Source of the DNA: Alviniconcha marisindica
Taxonomy: Eukaryota > Mollusca > Gastropoda > Provannidae
Direction: 5' to 3'
Length of the DNA: 64,000 nt
Assembly (NCBI GenBank): GCA_018857735.1
Contig: JABMCL010001731.1
Span: 507,001 to 571,000 of the forward strand
Shown here: positions 58,601 to 63,660 of the stretch, one piece after another
Layout: each line of letters starts with the position of its first letter
Numbering within the stretch: position 1 is the stretch's first letter
Notes under the pieces: generated by a model
The model's input: the letters and a program-made list of their open reading frames with translations, nothing else
Databases searched by the model: none
Told to the model about the DNA's origin: nothing
Position numbers and translations under genes: made by a program

Positions 58601-60309
58601 TGTGAGGTTACATACACTTAAATGAGTCCAGAGAGGGTTTCTGTTGGAGAGAAAGAGGAAGGTCATTCTGTAGATAGACCGAATACAGAAAAGGCATGGG
58701 AACCAACAGTGGAGTCTGGTGCGGGGAATATGAAGGCTGAGAGTATCAGAAGCAGAGCAGAGAGTATGGGAAGGTGTGTAAAGTTAAAGACAGTTACAGA
58801 GATAAGACAGAGCACTGATTACTACATACACTTTTTTAATGTGAGTCAAAAACTCAAGGTGAAGGTAGTTTGATCAGGAGACATTTGCTCAATAAAAACA
58901 AATTAAGGCAGTATCTACCAGAAGAAACACACTGACCAAGTACATTGCCTGCTGGTACTACGTCCAGCTGCTCCAGTTCTCTGCCCATGAACATGTAAAG
59001 CTCATTTACAGTGAAGCTTGTGATGTGATGCCCCTTCACCAGTTTATGCACGCTTTCAGGAAGGTTCTCGGTGCTTTCACTCTGTGGATAGAATACTGAA
59101 CATATTGCAATAGTGACATGGAGGTCGCAGAATATTCCAGAAATATTCTACATCACTTCATGAAATGAGTTACATCCTCATGCCCTCATCTTCAGTATCA
59201 GACATCTTCTGTTACTACAAACCCTGAAATGTTAGATGTCGTTCTGCACGTTACGTTCTTTTAATAAATTGTTCTTTTTAGCCTTTTTATGCATTTAGAC
59301 CTATAACCCCCACCCACCCCTCATTATTTCAAGTGAAGTAAGTACTTCTTTTTCCATTCAAAGGAAAATGTGGCTGCCATACATGAATAACATACAACAA
59401 AGAAATGAAATTTACCTGTATGAGATTCACAGTCAACGTGAATAGAGCATGCAACATGTACTAATACCACAAGCATTATTTAAATAAAATATATACATTT
59501 CTTATGGAAATGTGCTGTAAAATAACAGTATCATACACATATGATTCATATAATACACTAATAGACACAAATTATCACTATTTTCATCCTATTTCTTCAC
59601 AGCCATACCCACATTCATATACCCCCTCCCCCGTAAAAGAGTGTACTGATAGTAACACTAGTAAAAGAGTGTACTGATAGTAACAAACAAAGGAGTCAAA
59701 AATGAAAGGTTTTAATGCAAAAAGACAACTGCAAGTGCATGCAGTGCATATCCCAGCAAAACAGCCTAAAAAATAAAATAAATTAAAAAAGAAGAAGTTT
59801 AAAATACCTAAATTACTCCCACTATTATGCACTAAATGTCTCCATTCACCTGTGGCAAAATGTTTTACATTTGGTGTTGTATTCATTGCAAAAGTGTCTA
59901 TCCTTGGAGAAAGATAACCGCTTCAAAATGGTGACAGCCAATTGGTGTGCATAAGGTAGAATATGGTTAAAAAGAAATCAAATGATGGTATGCTGCACTG
60001 CCTTGTTAATATTGCTGTTCTTTTGAAAGTAGCCTGCCTGAGTGGAATCACTCTTAGTCTTAATGAGACTGCAGCCATGATATCATAGTGAATAACACCA
60101 CCGCCATACTTTGCTAGTCAGCTTCCTCACCTGAATGAGAGCAGTAGCTGGGTTGTGTTTAGGTCCTAGAACAAAAAGCTGCTGCCCACATCGTATTTCA
60201 CCACTGAAAATGCGAGCAAATGCGATGAAGGTGTAGTCTCCTGGTGCTTCTTTTCCTGTAGCATCAGTGGCCTGGAATCTGTCTACTTCAACCCCAGGAC
60301 CACTCAATA
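22432..60309 (-). CDS. EFL1: elongation factor-like GTPase 1 (EFL1), partial gene: 3' eight coding exons
   Basis: Join on the minus strand: 60309-60131, 59081-58937, 55680-55549, 46617-46470, 41371-41029, 37431-36753, 32592-32408, 22620-22432. All seven introns have GT donors and AG acceptors and every phase agrees. They total 2000 bases, giving about 665 residues and a natural stop. The encoded part follows the EF-G/EF-2 order from the second domain to the C-terminus, with EFL1-specific landmarks: GNVLG/IGGL across one junction, [34 protein letters not shown] and the C-terminal [10 protein letters not shown]. In the family, cytoplasmic EFL1 with SBDS uses GTP hydrolysis to release eIF6 from pre-60S subunits. 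The GTPase-domain exons (roughly the N-terminal 40%) are not in the window and must lie beyond 64000 or be unrecognised in 60310-64000. Introns are 1.0-9.8 kb and filled with repeats. Confidence 0.95.
23240..23405 (+). mobile_element. SINE tail fragments
   Basis: Two successive pieces resemble the 3' half of the SINE at 13355: CCTAATGAGCCTTCTGGCTT with GTGGACGTAAAG, then GTCCCTAATATGTCAG with GAGGACATTAAGCATCA, ending in an ATC run. No head was seen. Confidence 0.55.
23855..24850 (-). mobile_element. LINE fragment (Rex1/L2-CR1-like), 5' truncated
   Basis: Minus-strand frames at 24753-24541 and 24522-24166 carry the C-terminal RT region: [20 protein letters not shown] (the conserved L-x-LN-x-x-KT-x-x-M motif), then [12 protein letters not shown] and [15 protein letters not shown] frameshift near 24540 separates them. 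The 3' end reads TTTCCCGCTGGGATGAATAA AG and then short A/T repeats, as in Rex1/L2-type tails. The catalytic palm is missing. Confidence 0.75.
25152..25369 (+). repeat. two-copy tandem repeat, 109-base unit
   Basis: A GT/GCATGC-rich stretch plus GATCTTGGTAGGTTTAAACA and its downstream sequence to TTTAAAT is repeated with only a few changes. Confidence 0.9.
25370..28329. other. EFL1 intron G-H interior: no gene recognised
   Basis: AT-rich, with a poly-G stretch near 26575-26600, another near 28013-28027, and (GT)/(CG)n at 28260-28290. The frame at 26441-26947 has no recognisable domain. Confidence 0.5.
28330..29680 (+). mobile_element. L1-like LINE fragment (C-terminal RT end), 5' truncated
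   Basis: The left part, with stops, reads [20 protein letters not shown] sequence typical of the L1/Tx1 RT C-terminal region. A 229-codon frame at 28829-29518 follows and ends with [20 protein letters not shown] and the zinc motif [18 protein letters not shown] (C-x2-C-x8-H-x4-C). It is opposite in strand to EFL1. The same family lies inverted at 49135-50400. Confidence 0.8.
29898..29927. repeat. (CT)n microsatellite
   Basis: About 14 CT units, followed by further CT-rich sequence to 29965. Confidence 0.9.
30153..30297. repeat. two-copy tandem repeat, 73-base unit
   Basis: AATAGTCACTGTATG with a TATATA stretch and TTTATCTTGCCA is repeated imperfectly. Confidence 0.8.
30298..31784. other. 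EFL1 intron G-H interior: no gene recognised
   Basis: A/T-rich with a short (CA)n at 31200-31217. No coding or repeat signature was recognised. Confidence 0.5.
31788..31960. repeat. (CA)n microsatellite with CATGCA interruptions
   Basis: Long CA tracts separated by CTCATGCAAGC units; the purest run is at about 31873-31924. Confidence 0.95.
31981..32305 (-). mobile_element. LINE 3' fragment (RNase H-bearing family, as at 56034)
   Basis: AAGTAAGTAATTTGG, TTTTACGCCCAGTCAACCA, GATTTCTTTCAAAAAGTTAA, TCTTCTCAGG and GAAATATCCTGAAA match 56034-56345 closely. It is the extreme 3' end on the minus strand, ending about 100 bases from the EFL1 exon G donor. Confidence 0.8.
32408..32592 (-). CDS. EFL1: EFL1 exon G
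   Basis: Acceptor TTGGATTCAG, donor GTAAGC. It completes a Gly codon and reads [20 protein letters not shown], then [20 protein letters not shown] and FSHW, the EF-2-type domain V. A truncated LINE on the same strand ends about 100 bases beyond its donor. Confidence 0.95.
32830..34045 (+). mobile_element. LINE fragment (L2/CR1-like), 5' truncated
   Basis: It starts within the RT palm at a degraded FADDTQ-like DDTQPHDS and continues with [38 protein letters not shown] and [13 protein letters not shown], all hallmarks of L2/CR1-type RT C-termini. Frameshifts occur near 33140 and 33400. The terminal protein part ([16 protein letters not shown]) is recognisable to about 33705. The 3' end is TTGCAAAGGATCATGCGCCA TAG followed by ATT repeats. 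It is opposite in strand to EFL1. A 40-base tandem duplication lies at 33807-33886. Confidence 0.8.
33807..33886 (+). repeat. two-copy tandem repeat, 40-base unit, in the LINE 3' region
   Basis: CAGATTTTGGTCACGTTTGG followed by TTACTGACAACTTTGG occurs twice, with no difference in the shared part. Confidence 0.9.
34735..34814. repeat. imperfect inverted repeat, ~21-base arms
   Basis: ACAAGGTACATAAACTCCA on the left pairs with TGGTGTTTATGTACCTTGT on the right across a ~38-base loop. Confidence 0.7.
34976..35065 (-). mobile_element. SINE tail fragment
   Basis: On the minus strand it reads CCTAATAAGCCACC, then TCTGTGGACATAAAGCAAAA, matching the tail of the SINE at 13355. A poly-G stretch (35038-35066) adjoins it. 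Confidence 0.6.
35635..36074 (-). mobile_element. tRNA-headed SINE family, copy 1 (most complete)
   Basis: On the minus strand it opens with a tRNA-like head (GGCGGGGATAGCTCAGTGG, then GTTCGAATCCC). A ~330-base body contains TTCTTCTCCAGGGTCAAC and GGTGTACACAGAATG, and it ends with CGCTATATAAAAGCG and ATT repeats, an L2-type tail. Other copies are at 43225, 57660 and, in part, 60413. All four are on the EFL1 sense strand. Confidence 0.85.
36671..36726. repeat. (CA)n microsatellite next to the EFL1 exon F donor
   Basis: About 27 uninterrupted CA units. On the EFL1 sense strand this is (GT)n beginning about 25 bases after the donor. Confidence 0.95.
36753..37431 (-). CDS. EFL1: EFL1 exon F
   Basis: The largest exon, 679 bases. 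The acceptor is CTGTCATCAG at 37432 (a second AG six bases further in, after ATGCAG, is also in phase, so the start is uncertain by two codons). It encodes the end of the insertion, then [20 protein letters not shown], the domain IV core [20 protein letters not shown], a low-conservation Ser/Lys/Asp-rich loop, and [20 protein letters not shown] with [12 protein letters not shown]. The donor GTGTGT is followed after about 25 intron bases by a long (GT)n tract. A tandem copy of its acceptor region lies upstream at 37580-37739. Confidence 0.93.
37399..37739. repeat. tandem duplication covering the EFL1 exon F acceptor
   Basis: 37399-37548 is repeated at 37580-37739 with about 90% identity by eye; the unit spacing is 181 bases. 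Shared pieces are GTGGACAGCTCTTCACTG, CATCTGATGACAGAGTA, ACATCAAACACA, CTTTTACTCA and CATGGCTGGGGGCAGGG. The first copy contains the real acceptor and 33 exonic bases; the second is intronic. Confidence 0.9.
38085..38146. repeat. (GT)n microsatellite
   Basis: Interrupted GT tracts, the longest at 38119-38146. The flank TATTTAAATATTATGTAC appears on both sides. Confidence 0.85.
38280..39900 (-). mobile_element. LINE (L2/CR1-like) with much of the RT domain, broken
   Basis: The minus-strand frame 39902-39063 covers RT motifs: [53 protein letters not shown] (Gln-Val where QGS is usual) and LLFADDTQL with the catalytic DD. The thumb motif [15 protein letters not shown] follows. A frameshift near 39110 leads to [15 protein letters not shown] and [12 protein letters not shown] in another frame, then LHWLPI and a final SLPQDLRHC part near 38630. 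The 3' end has ATT repeats at 38283-38295. The 5' edge abuts a GT/CG tract. No endonuclease domain is present. Confidence 0.85.
39901..39972. repeat. alternating purine-pyrimidine tract (CG)n/(GT)n
   Basis: ACGCGCGCGCGCGCGTGTGT plus further GT units; a sequence type able to adopt Z-DNA. Confidence 0.9.
41029..41371 (-). CDS. EFL1: EFL1 exon E
   Basis: Acceptor GTTTCTTCAG, donor GTAGAT. After the split Arg it reads [19 protein letters not shown], the entry to domain IV, then the long EFL1-specific insertion that EF-2 lacks (acidic [16 protein letters not shown], then [20 protein letters not shown]). It ends in phase 0 after AIFK. A 72-base-arm inverted repeat lies 158 bases upstream of its acceptor. 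Confidence 0.95.
41529..41725. mobile_element. inverted-repeat element in an EFL1 intron (72-base arms)
   Basis: 41529-41600 and 41654-41725 are reverse complements with about eight mismatches. The longest perfect block is 26 bases beginning ATCTGGTTGCAGTTTGTTGA. The 53-base centre contains a second copy of a CATGCCAACA-type segment. The whole lies in the intron before exon E and would fold in the pre-mRNA. Likely a small fold-back MITE. Confidence 0.85.
41726..43020. other. EFL1 intron D-E interior: no gene recognised
   Basis: AT-rich without recognisable coding or repeat motifs apart from a possible degenerate start of the dispersed repeat after 42840. Confidence 0.45.
43021..43215 (-). 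repeat. dispersed repeat family R, partial copy
   Basis: Contains TTTGACCTTGAACAA, GACACTCCAGCTTATGATGA, AAGTTTGGTTGCAAAAG and ATCAGCAGCT, the family signature in this orientation. Confidence 0.7.
43225..43675 (-). mobile_element. tRNA-headed SINE family, copy 2
   Basis: Matches copy 1 (GTGTACACCATACAACCAT, GCAACCTGCCACCTGCACTT, TGACCCTGGAGAAGAAAAT). Its head at 43669-43608 still looks like a tRNA: GGGGTAGTTCAGTGGTAGAG (A box) and GGTTTGAGCCC (B box), with a degenerate anticodon arm between. Confidence 0.85.
43976..44050. repeat. (GA)n microsatellite
   Basis: About 30 GA units; a second long (GA)n lies at 44447-44527. Confidence 0.95.
44051..44446. repeat. probable LINE 3' end between two (GA)n tracts
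   Basis: ACTTTATTACACAAGGATAA and TTTAGGCATGAATGCCTG near the left side resemble a LINE tail on the minus strand, and FYNAIPNQIK-like sequence can be read near 44400. The family is unassigned. Confidence 0.35.
44447..44527. repeat. (GA)n microsatellite
   Basis: Nearly pure GA units with one GG interruption near 44464. Confidence 0.95.
44625..45315 (-). repeat. dispersed repeat family R, long copy
   Basis: Three successive sub-units each carry a GACCTTGA-type block, CTTATGATGATG(T/C)A and a GTTTGGTTACAAAAGG-type block. It ends at the right with GGTATCTTCTGGACAAAGCT, GACAGACAGA and a CCAACTTTGTTACAAGGGGG terminus followed by TATAA. Confidence 0.8.
45316..46186. other. EFL1 intron C-D interior: no gene recognised
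   Basis: AT-rich, with CATGCACA-rich patches near 45420-45480. Confidence 0.45.
46187..46342. repeat. spaced direct repeat, 36-base unit
   Basis: AGACATGTGAGCAAATGCT plus AAATAATTCACATTCA occurs at 46187-46222 and 46307-46342. A related version is at about 55945-55980, so it is dispersed. Confidence 0.75.
46470..46617 (-). CDS. EFL1: EFL1 exon D
   Basis: Acceptor GATGTTTCAG, donor GTACAG. It encodes [19 protein letters not shown] then [16 protein letters not shown] and DDLKE, the most conserved stretch of the gene. It corresponds to the EF-G/EF-2 domain III fold (L-x3-DP, G-E-x-H-L). It ends two bases into an Arg codon completed by exon E. Confidence 0.95.
47555..47650 (-). repeat. dispersed repeat family R, short copy
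   Basis: CATTCCAATCG, AAGATACTCTGGCTTTAATG, TACCATCAAACAAAGTTTGG and GATCAGCATTTTTGAGAT match other copies. Confidence 0.65.
47955..48427 (+). repeat. dispersed repeat, copy B of an inverted pair
   Basis: Reverse-complement counterpart of 14171-14663. Key shared pieces are GTTGCCTAGTGTTTAGGCAA, TGATGTACATGTCATACTA, GGTGGTCCCACCAAGG and GTTGCCCTTTTTCACTCACA. Copy B lies in the EFL1 intron between exons C and D, on the strand opposite to EFL1. Confidence 0.75.
48468..48600 (-). repeat. dispersed repeat family R, short copy, with poly-A
   Basis: TGTGACCTTCACCC, TTGCATGACATTTTGGCTTA and GACCATGCATCACCACACCA match the family. An A run at 48581-48600 follows. Confidence 0.6.
48601..49134. other. 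EFL1 intron C-D interior: unclassified
   Basis: Moderately GC-rich compared with its surroundings and without an open frame. It may be an unrecognised mobile-element end, but I see no diagnostic motif. Confidence 0.35.
49135..50400 (-). mobile_element. L1-like LINE fragment (C-terminal RT end), 5' truncated
   Basis: Frames at 50388-49954, 49640-49398 and 49447-49142 (minus) encode [62 protein letters not shown] and the zinc motif [18 protein letters not shown]. This is the C-terminal half of L1/Tx1-type ORF2. Several stops and frameshifts separate the pieces. Same family as 28330-29680 but in the opposite orientation. Confidence 0.82.
50401..50690 (-). repeat. dispersed repeat family R, copy with intact right terminus
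   Basis: GACACTCCAGATTATGATGA, CAGTTTGGTTACAAAAGTTA, GACAGACAGACAAGGAAAT, a poly-C run (50638-50658) and AACTTTCTTACGGGGGGAGG follow the usual order. Confidence 0.75.
51420..51530. repeat. (GT)n and poly-G tracts
   Basis: GT repeats pass into poly-G at about 51437-51452; a second poly-G is near 51514-51523. Confidence 0.85.
51762..52260. mobile_element. MITE with terminal inverted repeats and TA flanks
   Basis: The left end CTATTGGGTGATTCAGGCGG and the inward-read right end CTATTGGGCGATTCGGCGAA match over 17-18 bases. If the flanking TA is the target duplication, the element starts TTGGG and is 493 bp. The interior is more GC-rich than its surroundings. A TA duplication points to a Tc1/mariner-like origin; CTA/TAG would instead suggest Harbinger (TNA). 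No transposase. Confidence 0.75.
52616..52687. repeat. (CA)n microsatellite
   Basis: About 36 CA units. Confidence 0.95.
53045..53172. repeat. two-copy tandem repeat, 64-base unit
   Basis: AATATATCAGATTTCTAAGG through TTGAACAATGAAACAGTGTG is repeated with essentially no change, so the duplication is recent. Confidence 0.95.
53173..54884. other. EFL1 intron B-C/C-D flank: no gene recognised
   Basis: Lies in the intron between exons C and D. Holds a poly-C tract at 53879-53900; otherwise AT-rich without recognisable features. Confidence 0.45.
54885..55300 (-). repeat. dispersed repeat family R, copy near EFL1 exon C
   Basis: CACTGTGACCTTGACCTTGA ACATAGCAATCC, GATGATGTACCATCAAAC, CCATACCAAGTTTGGTTACA and GACAGATGGACATGGGG are in order, ending near GTTGGGGCAGGGTGGGGGTG and TATAA. 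It ends about 250 bases from exon C. Confidence 0.8.
55549..55680 (-). CDS. EFL1: EFL1 exon C
   Basis: Acceptor ATGTTGCAG, donor GTAGAA. It encodes [20 protein letters not shown] then [12 protein letters not shown], the end of domain II and the start of the domain III region. It enters with the last two bases of Gly and leaves with one base of the next codon. The following intron is 8.9 kb. Confidence 0.93.
56034..57310 (-). mobile_element. LINE fragment with RNase H domain (I-like), 5' truncated
   Basis: Frames at 57307-56864, 56882-56673 and 56463-56194 (minus) give a spacer, an RNase H domain ([44 protein letters not shown]) and a C-terminal zinc motif [21 protein letters not shown] replaces the Glu expected after WGN, and a frameshift near 56880 separates the first two parts. 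The 3' end carries GTTGACTGGGCGTAAAGCAC. A poly-G run (57229-57251) lies near the 5' break. RNase H after RT is typical of the I/R1 group. Confidence 0.82.
57660..58043 (-). mobile_element. tRNA-headed SINE family, copy 3
   Basis: Shares TTTTTATAGTGTGTTTTGAA, TGTGTACACCATACAACCAT, TGTAACCTGCCACCTGCGCT and the degraded head at its right end (GGCACTCTAACCACT). Same strand as copies 1 and 2. Confidence 0.8.
58044..58936. other. EFL1 intron B-C interior next to exon B
   Basis: Contains a poly-G tract at about 58166-58192, an ATA/AAT run (58360-58372) that resembles a LINE/SINE tail with CATTTATAAAGCAC, and a CA-rich patch at 58434-58460. No gene. Confidence 0.45.
58937..59081 (-). CDS. EFL1: EFL1 exon B
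   Basis: Acceptor ATCCACAG, donor GTCAGT (weaker than consensus). The exon starts in phase 0 and ends one base into a Gly codon. It encodes the rest of domain [22 protein letters not shown] and NVLG, the family motif that continues as IGGL in the next exon. The split codon restores Gly across the junction, which fixes the donor choice. Confidence 0.92.
59633..59688. repeat. two-copy tandem repeat, 28-base unit
   Basis: GTAAAAGAGTGTACTGATAG TAACA is repeated exactly. Confidence 0.9.
60131..60309 (-). CDS. EFL1: EFL1 exon A (first in window)
   Basis: Acceptor TTTGTGTGCAG; the exon starts with the last two bases of a split codon and ends in CAG before a strong donor GTGAGG. It encodes a variable linker, then [20 protein letters not shown] and [10 protein letters not shown], the start of the EF-2-like domain II beta barrel. 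The linker before it is poorly conserved in the family, so the upstream exon cannot be predicted from this one. Confidence 0.9.
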
Positions 60310-60412
60310 CTGCACACAAATAAGTGCACACACACACATACACATCATCAAAATGTAAAAAAGAAACAGCCATAAAAATGAACACACACATGCTGTTGCT
60401 CTAACATACACC

Positions 60413-60548
60413 TTTTATTTTATTTTATATGAACACTTGTTGAGCACCTCATCTCAAGATGAGCCCTGAGCACTTTAAATGGCAACTGCATAGCATTGTT
60501 CTCCGCTTCTGAGCAGACCCACTGCCCTCCAGTTGTATGTGACTCTGA
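60413..60548 (-). mobile_element. tRNA-headed SINE family, copy 4 (tail part only)
   Basis: TTTTATATGAACACTTGTTG, GAGCCCTGAGCACTTTAAA and TTGTTCTCCGCTTCTGAGCA GACCCACTG match the left end of copies 1 and 2. It is cut by the adjoining (CA)n tract. Confidence 0.75.
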
Positions 60549-60550
60549 AT

Positions 60551-60551
<1 letters not shown>

Positions 60552-60614
<63 letters not shown>
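60552..60614. repeat. (CA)n microsatellite
   Basis: About 31 CA units. Confidence 0.95.
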
Positions 60615-60615
<1 letters not shown>

Positions 60616-61139
60616 TTACACACATATGCACTCACACACCCAACCTCAGGTAACACCTGACAAAAACAAAAACAAAATGAATTGTACAGGCATGGACTCA
60701 GGTAAAGGTGTTTTTTACTGACTGGAAATAGAGGAACAGACAGGCTATAAACTCTATCAGTCTAATGAAAAGATCAAGGAGAAGGGCCCCTGTGGGTGTC
60801 CAGGGGCTTTGTGTAGATCCTATGGAAAGATCAAGGAGCAGGGCCCCTATGCTCCACTAGGACAAATTTCAGAAAATCAAACACCCTGAGGCATTTTGAG
60901 GTAGAAGCTGTCAGAGAACGTTTTCTAAAGGAACTGGGTATGCTGATTTCTGGGGTCTGCCAATGTCACAAATGCTTACTTTGTCTGGTATCCTAAGACA
61001 TTCAACATGGCCAATAAAATGCTGTAACAAAATACTATCAGCACAGTCTTGTGATATTTGCTAGACTTTCACTACACTTTTCATGCCTTTTTGTTGTTTC
61101 ATAGCATTTTTTAAACATGTGGAGCTTTGTTTTAGACCT

Positions 61140-62060
61140 CTTTCAGATTTTGTTATACCCCATGTAAAAATGCTGGGGGGTGTATACTGGAATCACCGTG
61201 TCCTTGTGTCCATCTCTTTGTGTATCTGTTTACCAGGCTTAGTCCAGAAGGTATCCTCTGAACAGCTCAACCTTTTGTATCCAAACCTGATATGGTGGTG
61301 CATCATCCTGATATGGTGTGTCATGCACAAGAATCAGGATGCTAACTTCAAGGTCAAGGTCACAATAAGGGCTTATATAATCACAATATGACTGTTTCAA
61401 CTATATCAATGCTATGATACCTTCTGTACTGATTTTTGTTTTTTACCAAACTTAAGTTTGTTGGCAGACCATCATAAGCCAAAACATACTTTGAAGTCAC
61501 AGTAATGGTTCAAAATTCAGTTTAATGTTAGTCCGGATGGTACCTTCTGAACCGCTGAAACTTCAGTAACCGAACTGAAGCCCTTACTGTGATACATCAT
61601 CATGAACTGCAGTCACCCAATGTCTTATGGAATGTGCGCTTTGCTGTGTTCAAGGTCAAGGTCAGGGGCACTGCAAAGGTTCAAAATGTCATTGACTGTT
61701 TACCCGGATGATATCTTCTGAACGATATAAACGTTTGTAGCCAAACATAGTATGGAAACACATCATTATGAGCCAATGTCATGTAAAAAAGGCTTTGCTA
61801 TCTTCAAGGTCAAGGTCACAGTGTGGGGTCATATTATCATTTTTACTGTGACTTCATCACTGGTGATCCCTTTGCAACCAAACTTGGTTTGATGGGACAC
61901 AATTGTAAGCCTTGTGAAAAGACCGTGGATTGCTTTGTTCAAAGTTCATAACGACGGTTCAACAAGTCACTGAATACTTGTCAATCCTATATTTTCTTTA
62001 CTACTGATCTTTGTAACCAAAACAGGTGTGCTGGTGTACTATTATTAATAACAAGACCTA
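61140..62060 (+). repeat. dispersed repeat family R, longest copy
   Basis: Starts with TTATACCCCATG and GGGGGGTGTATACTGGAATC (a small hairpin terminus), then GTCCATCTCTTTGTGTATCT. Sub-units of roughly 150 bases follow, each with a CTTCTGAAC block, a GTAACCAAAC-type block, CATCATNANGAGCC-type sequence and TTCAAGGTCAAGGTCA. The last motif is intact at 61348, 61650 and 61804. The mirror terminus occurs at the right ends of the copies at 45315, 50690 and 55300. Confidence 0.8.
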
Positions 62061-62268
62061 GTGCAAAGTGGACAGACACGTAGACAGTAACAGTGATTTA
62101 CAATATCTTGGCACACAATGGGTGGTATTTCACCATACAAGGCAACAAACTGTGTCCAATTTGATTGAGGTTGTTTTGGTTTTGCTATCATGCCGATGTA
62201 TGTGAGTGAAATACATCAGTGCCCTGAAAAAGTCAAAGCTATAGTTAAGATGGAAACTTTGTGGTAAA

Positions 62269-63480
62269 ATGTGCACAGTTCAACTGAGCAGACAAGATCA
62301 AAGTCAGAAATTGGTCAATGGCACAGGAAAGAAAGATAGTTGTATTGTTTGTTTTACCACTGAGATGCATGCAGCAGTGTTTGGAGATTTGGCTGATAGT
62401 TTTATCAGGTCTCTCCTGCAAGCCGGATGTATTTTCAAGTGCATCAACATTGACAGATATTATGAAACCTCACTCAAACATGGAACCAGGAAGAGATGAA
62501 CAAAGGTTCCCAACCATTCAGAAGAATGATTGACCGTCATCCCCCAGCCTGCCAAATGGGAAACCTGATCCCATCCTAAAATAAACAAAGCTGACGTCAT
62601 CCTTGCCACTCATACTACAGATACCAGTTGACAAGATGATTTTAGCTGGTGGTAGTTTCAGCAATGTCACTCAAATTGAGTCTCCCAACCCAGATACAGA
62701 CACAAGCAATTTGGAGGCCTCTCATGAGGAGGCAGATACGAAGGTGTTCCTCCAGTAAATAACCATGCATCCAGCAATTTTGTTGTTTCACAAGACACAG
62801 ATGTTGCTGTGTTACTGCAGGTACATTTTGACAAAATGAAATGTCCGAAAATCTGGATTAAAAGATAGCATGTCCCTACTCACACCATTCTGGATCATTC
62901 AGACACAGAAAGGGACCCGCTTCAGAAATTGTGGGCTGGATTTCATGCCCACACTGGGTGTGATTCAACTCCTTGGCAGGGAATCTTGCTGGAATGTTTT
63001 TCAGCAGTATTAGGGCCTACTGAAATCACCAAGAAATGATGATCTTCCTGAGATGCAGAACTCTTCATTTGTAAAATACAGTGTGCAGAGGTGAGACACT
63101 GTCAACATGGCCTGGTCAGTCATGAGTCACAGAGCCCATAATTTTTGCCAGAAAGTCTGCCCCCGACAAATGACGCACTCTTTTTTCACATCAAACAGGC
63201 CTACTGAGTATTGTCAGGCAGCAGTTTGGCAACAATGTCATCTGCAGCACCCACAACCCCCTCCACCTTAGACCATGGGATGCAGGCTTGAAGAGAGTGT
63301 CTTTGTATCAGTTCTTAAGTCTCGTCCTTCAGGTCCTGATGCATGCGCTGACCTCATCTTCTGTGCTTGCACAAAGCAATGTACAAGAATTAGTGCAAAT
63401 GCAGAATGTCTTGTCTACCATGCACAGTAACATGCAAATTCCATGACACTGGCAATATCTGTTACAACGGTTGAAGAATG
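62269..63480 (+). pseudogene. degenerate copy of a multi-copy, transposon-associated invertebrate protein
   Basis: Pieces of one protein can be read in order across stops and frameshifts: DLADSFIRSLLQAGC and IDRYYETSLKHGTRKR (about 62388-62497), SQDTDVAVLLQVHFDKMKCP KIWI (about 62800-62862), HTILDHSDTERD, FHAHTGCDSTPW (about 62940-62972), DAELFICKI, and a Cys-rich tail DACADLIFCACTKQC near 63335-63390. I recognise the order (DRY, HEEADT, DTDV, F-HA-TGCD, FIC-KIY, Cys-rich tail) from unnamed proteins found in many copies in invertebrate genomes. Its enzymatic class is not known to me; a nuclease-like role is only a guess. At least six lesions are present and the N-terminal part is missing. Confidence 0.6.
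62953..63123 (+). repeat. 171-base direct repeat, first copy
   Basis: Identical or nearly so to 63661-63831, 708 bases downstream. It lies within the degenerate protein copy, from the CD motif to the FICKI motif. Confidence 0.95.
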
Positions 63481-63660
63481 ATGAAATACTTCATCCACTG
63501 ACGCTATCTATTAAGTGGTTGCTAATGTCGTGTCACTCTGATGAACACCAAATACTGACACTTCCTACATCTGTTAGGTTGCTAAAGTCATGGCATTCGG
63601 AGTAACGTGATTATTGCATCAGTATTGGTCAGCCCTTAAAAAAAAAAAATCAAGAAGGTC

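Noticed and set aside
22432..60309. Assigning the minus-strand gene to EF-2 or the spliceosomal GTPase EFTUD2
   Set aside because: The long insertion in exon E, the variable loop in exon F and the C-terminal ending match EFL1, not EF-2 or EFTUD2.
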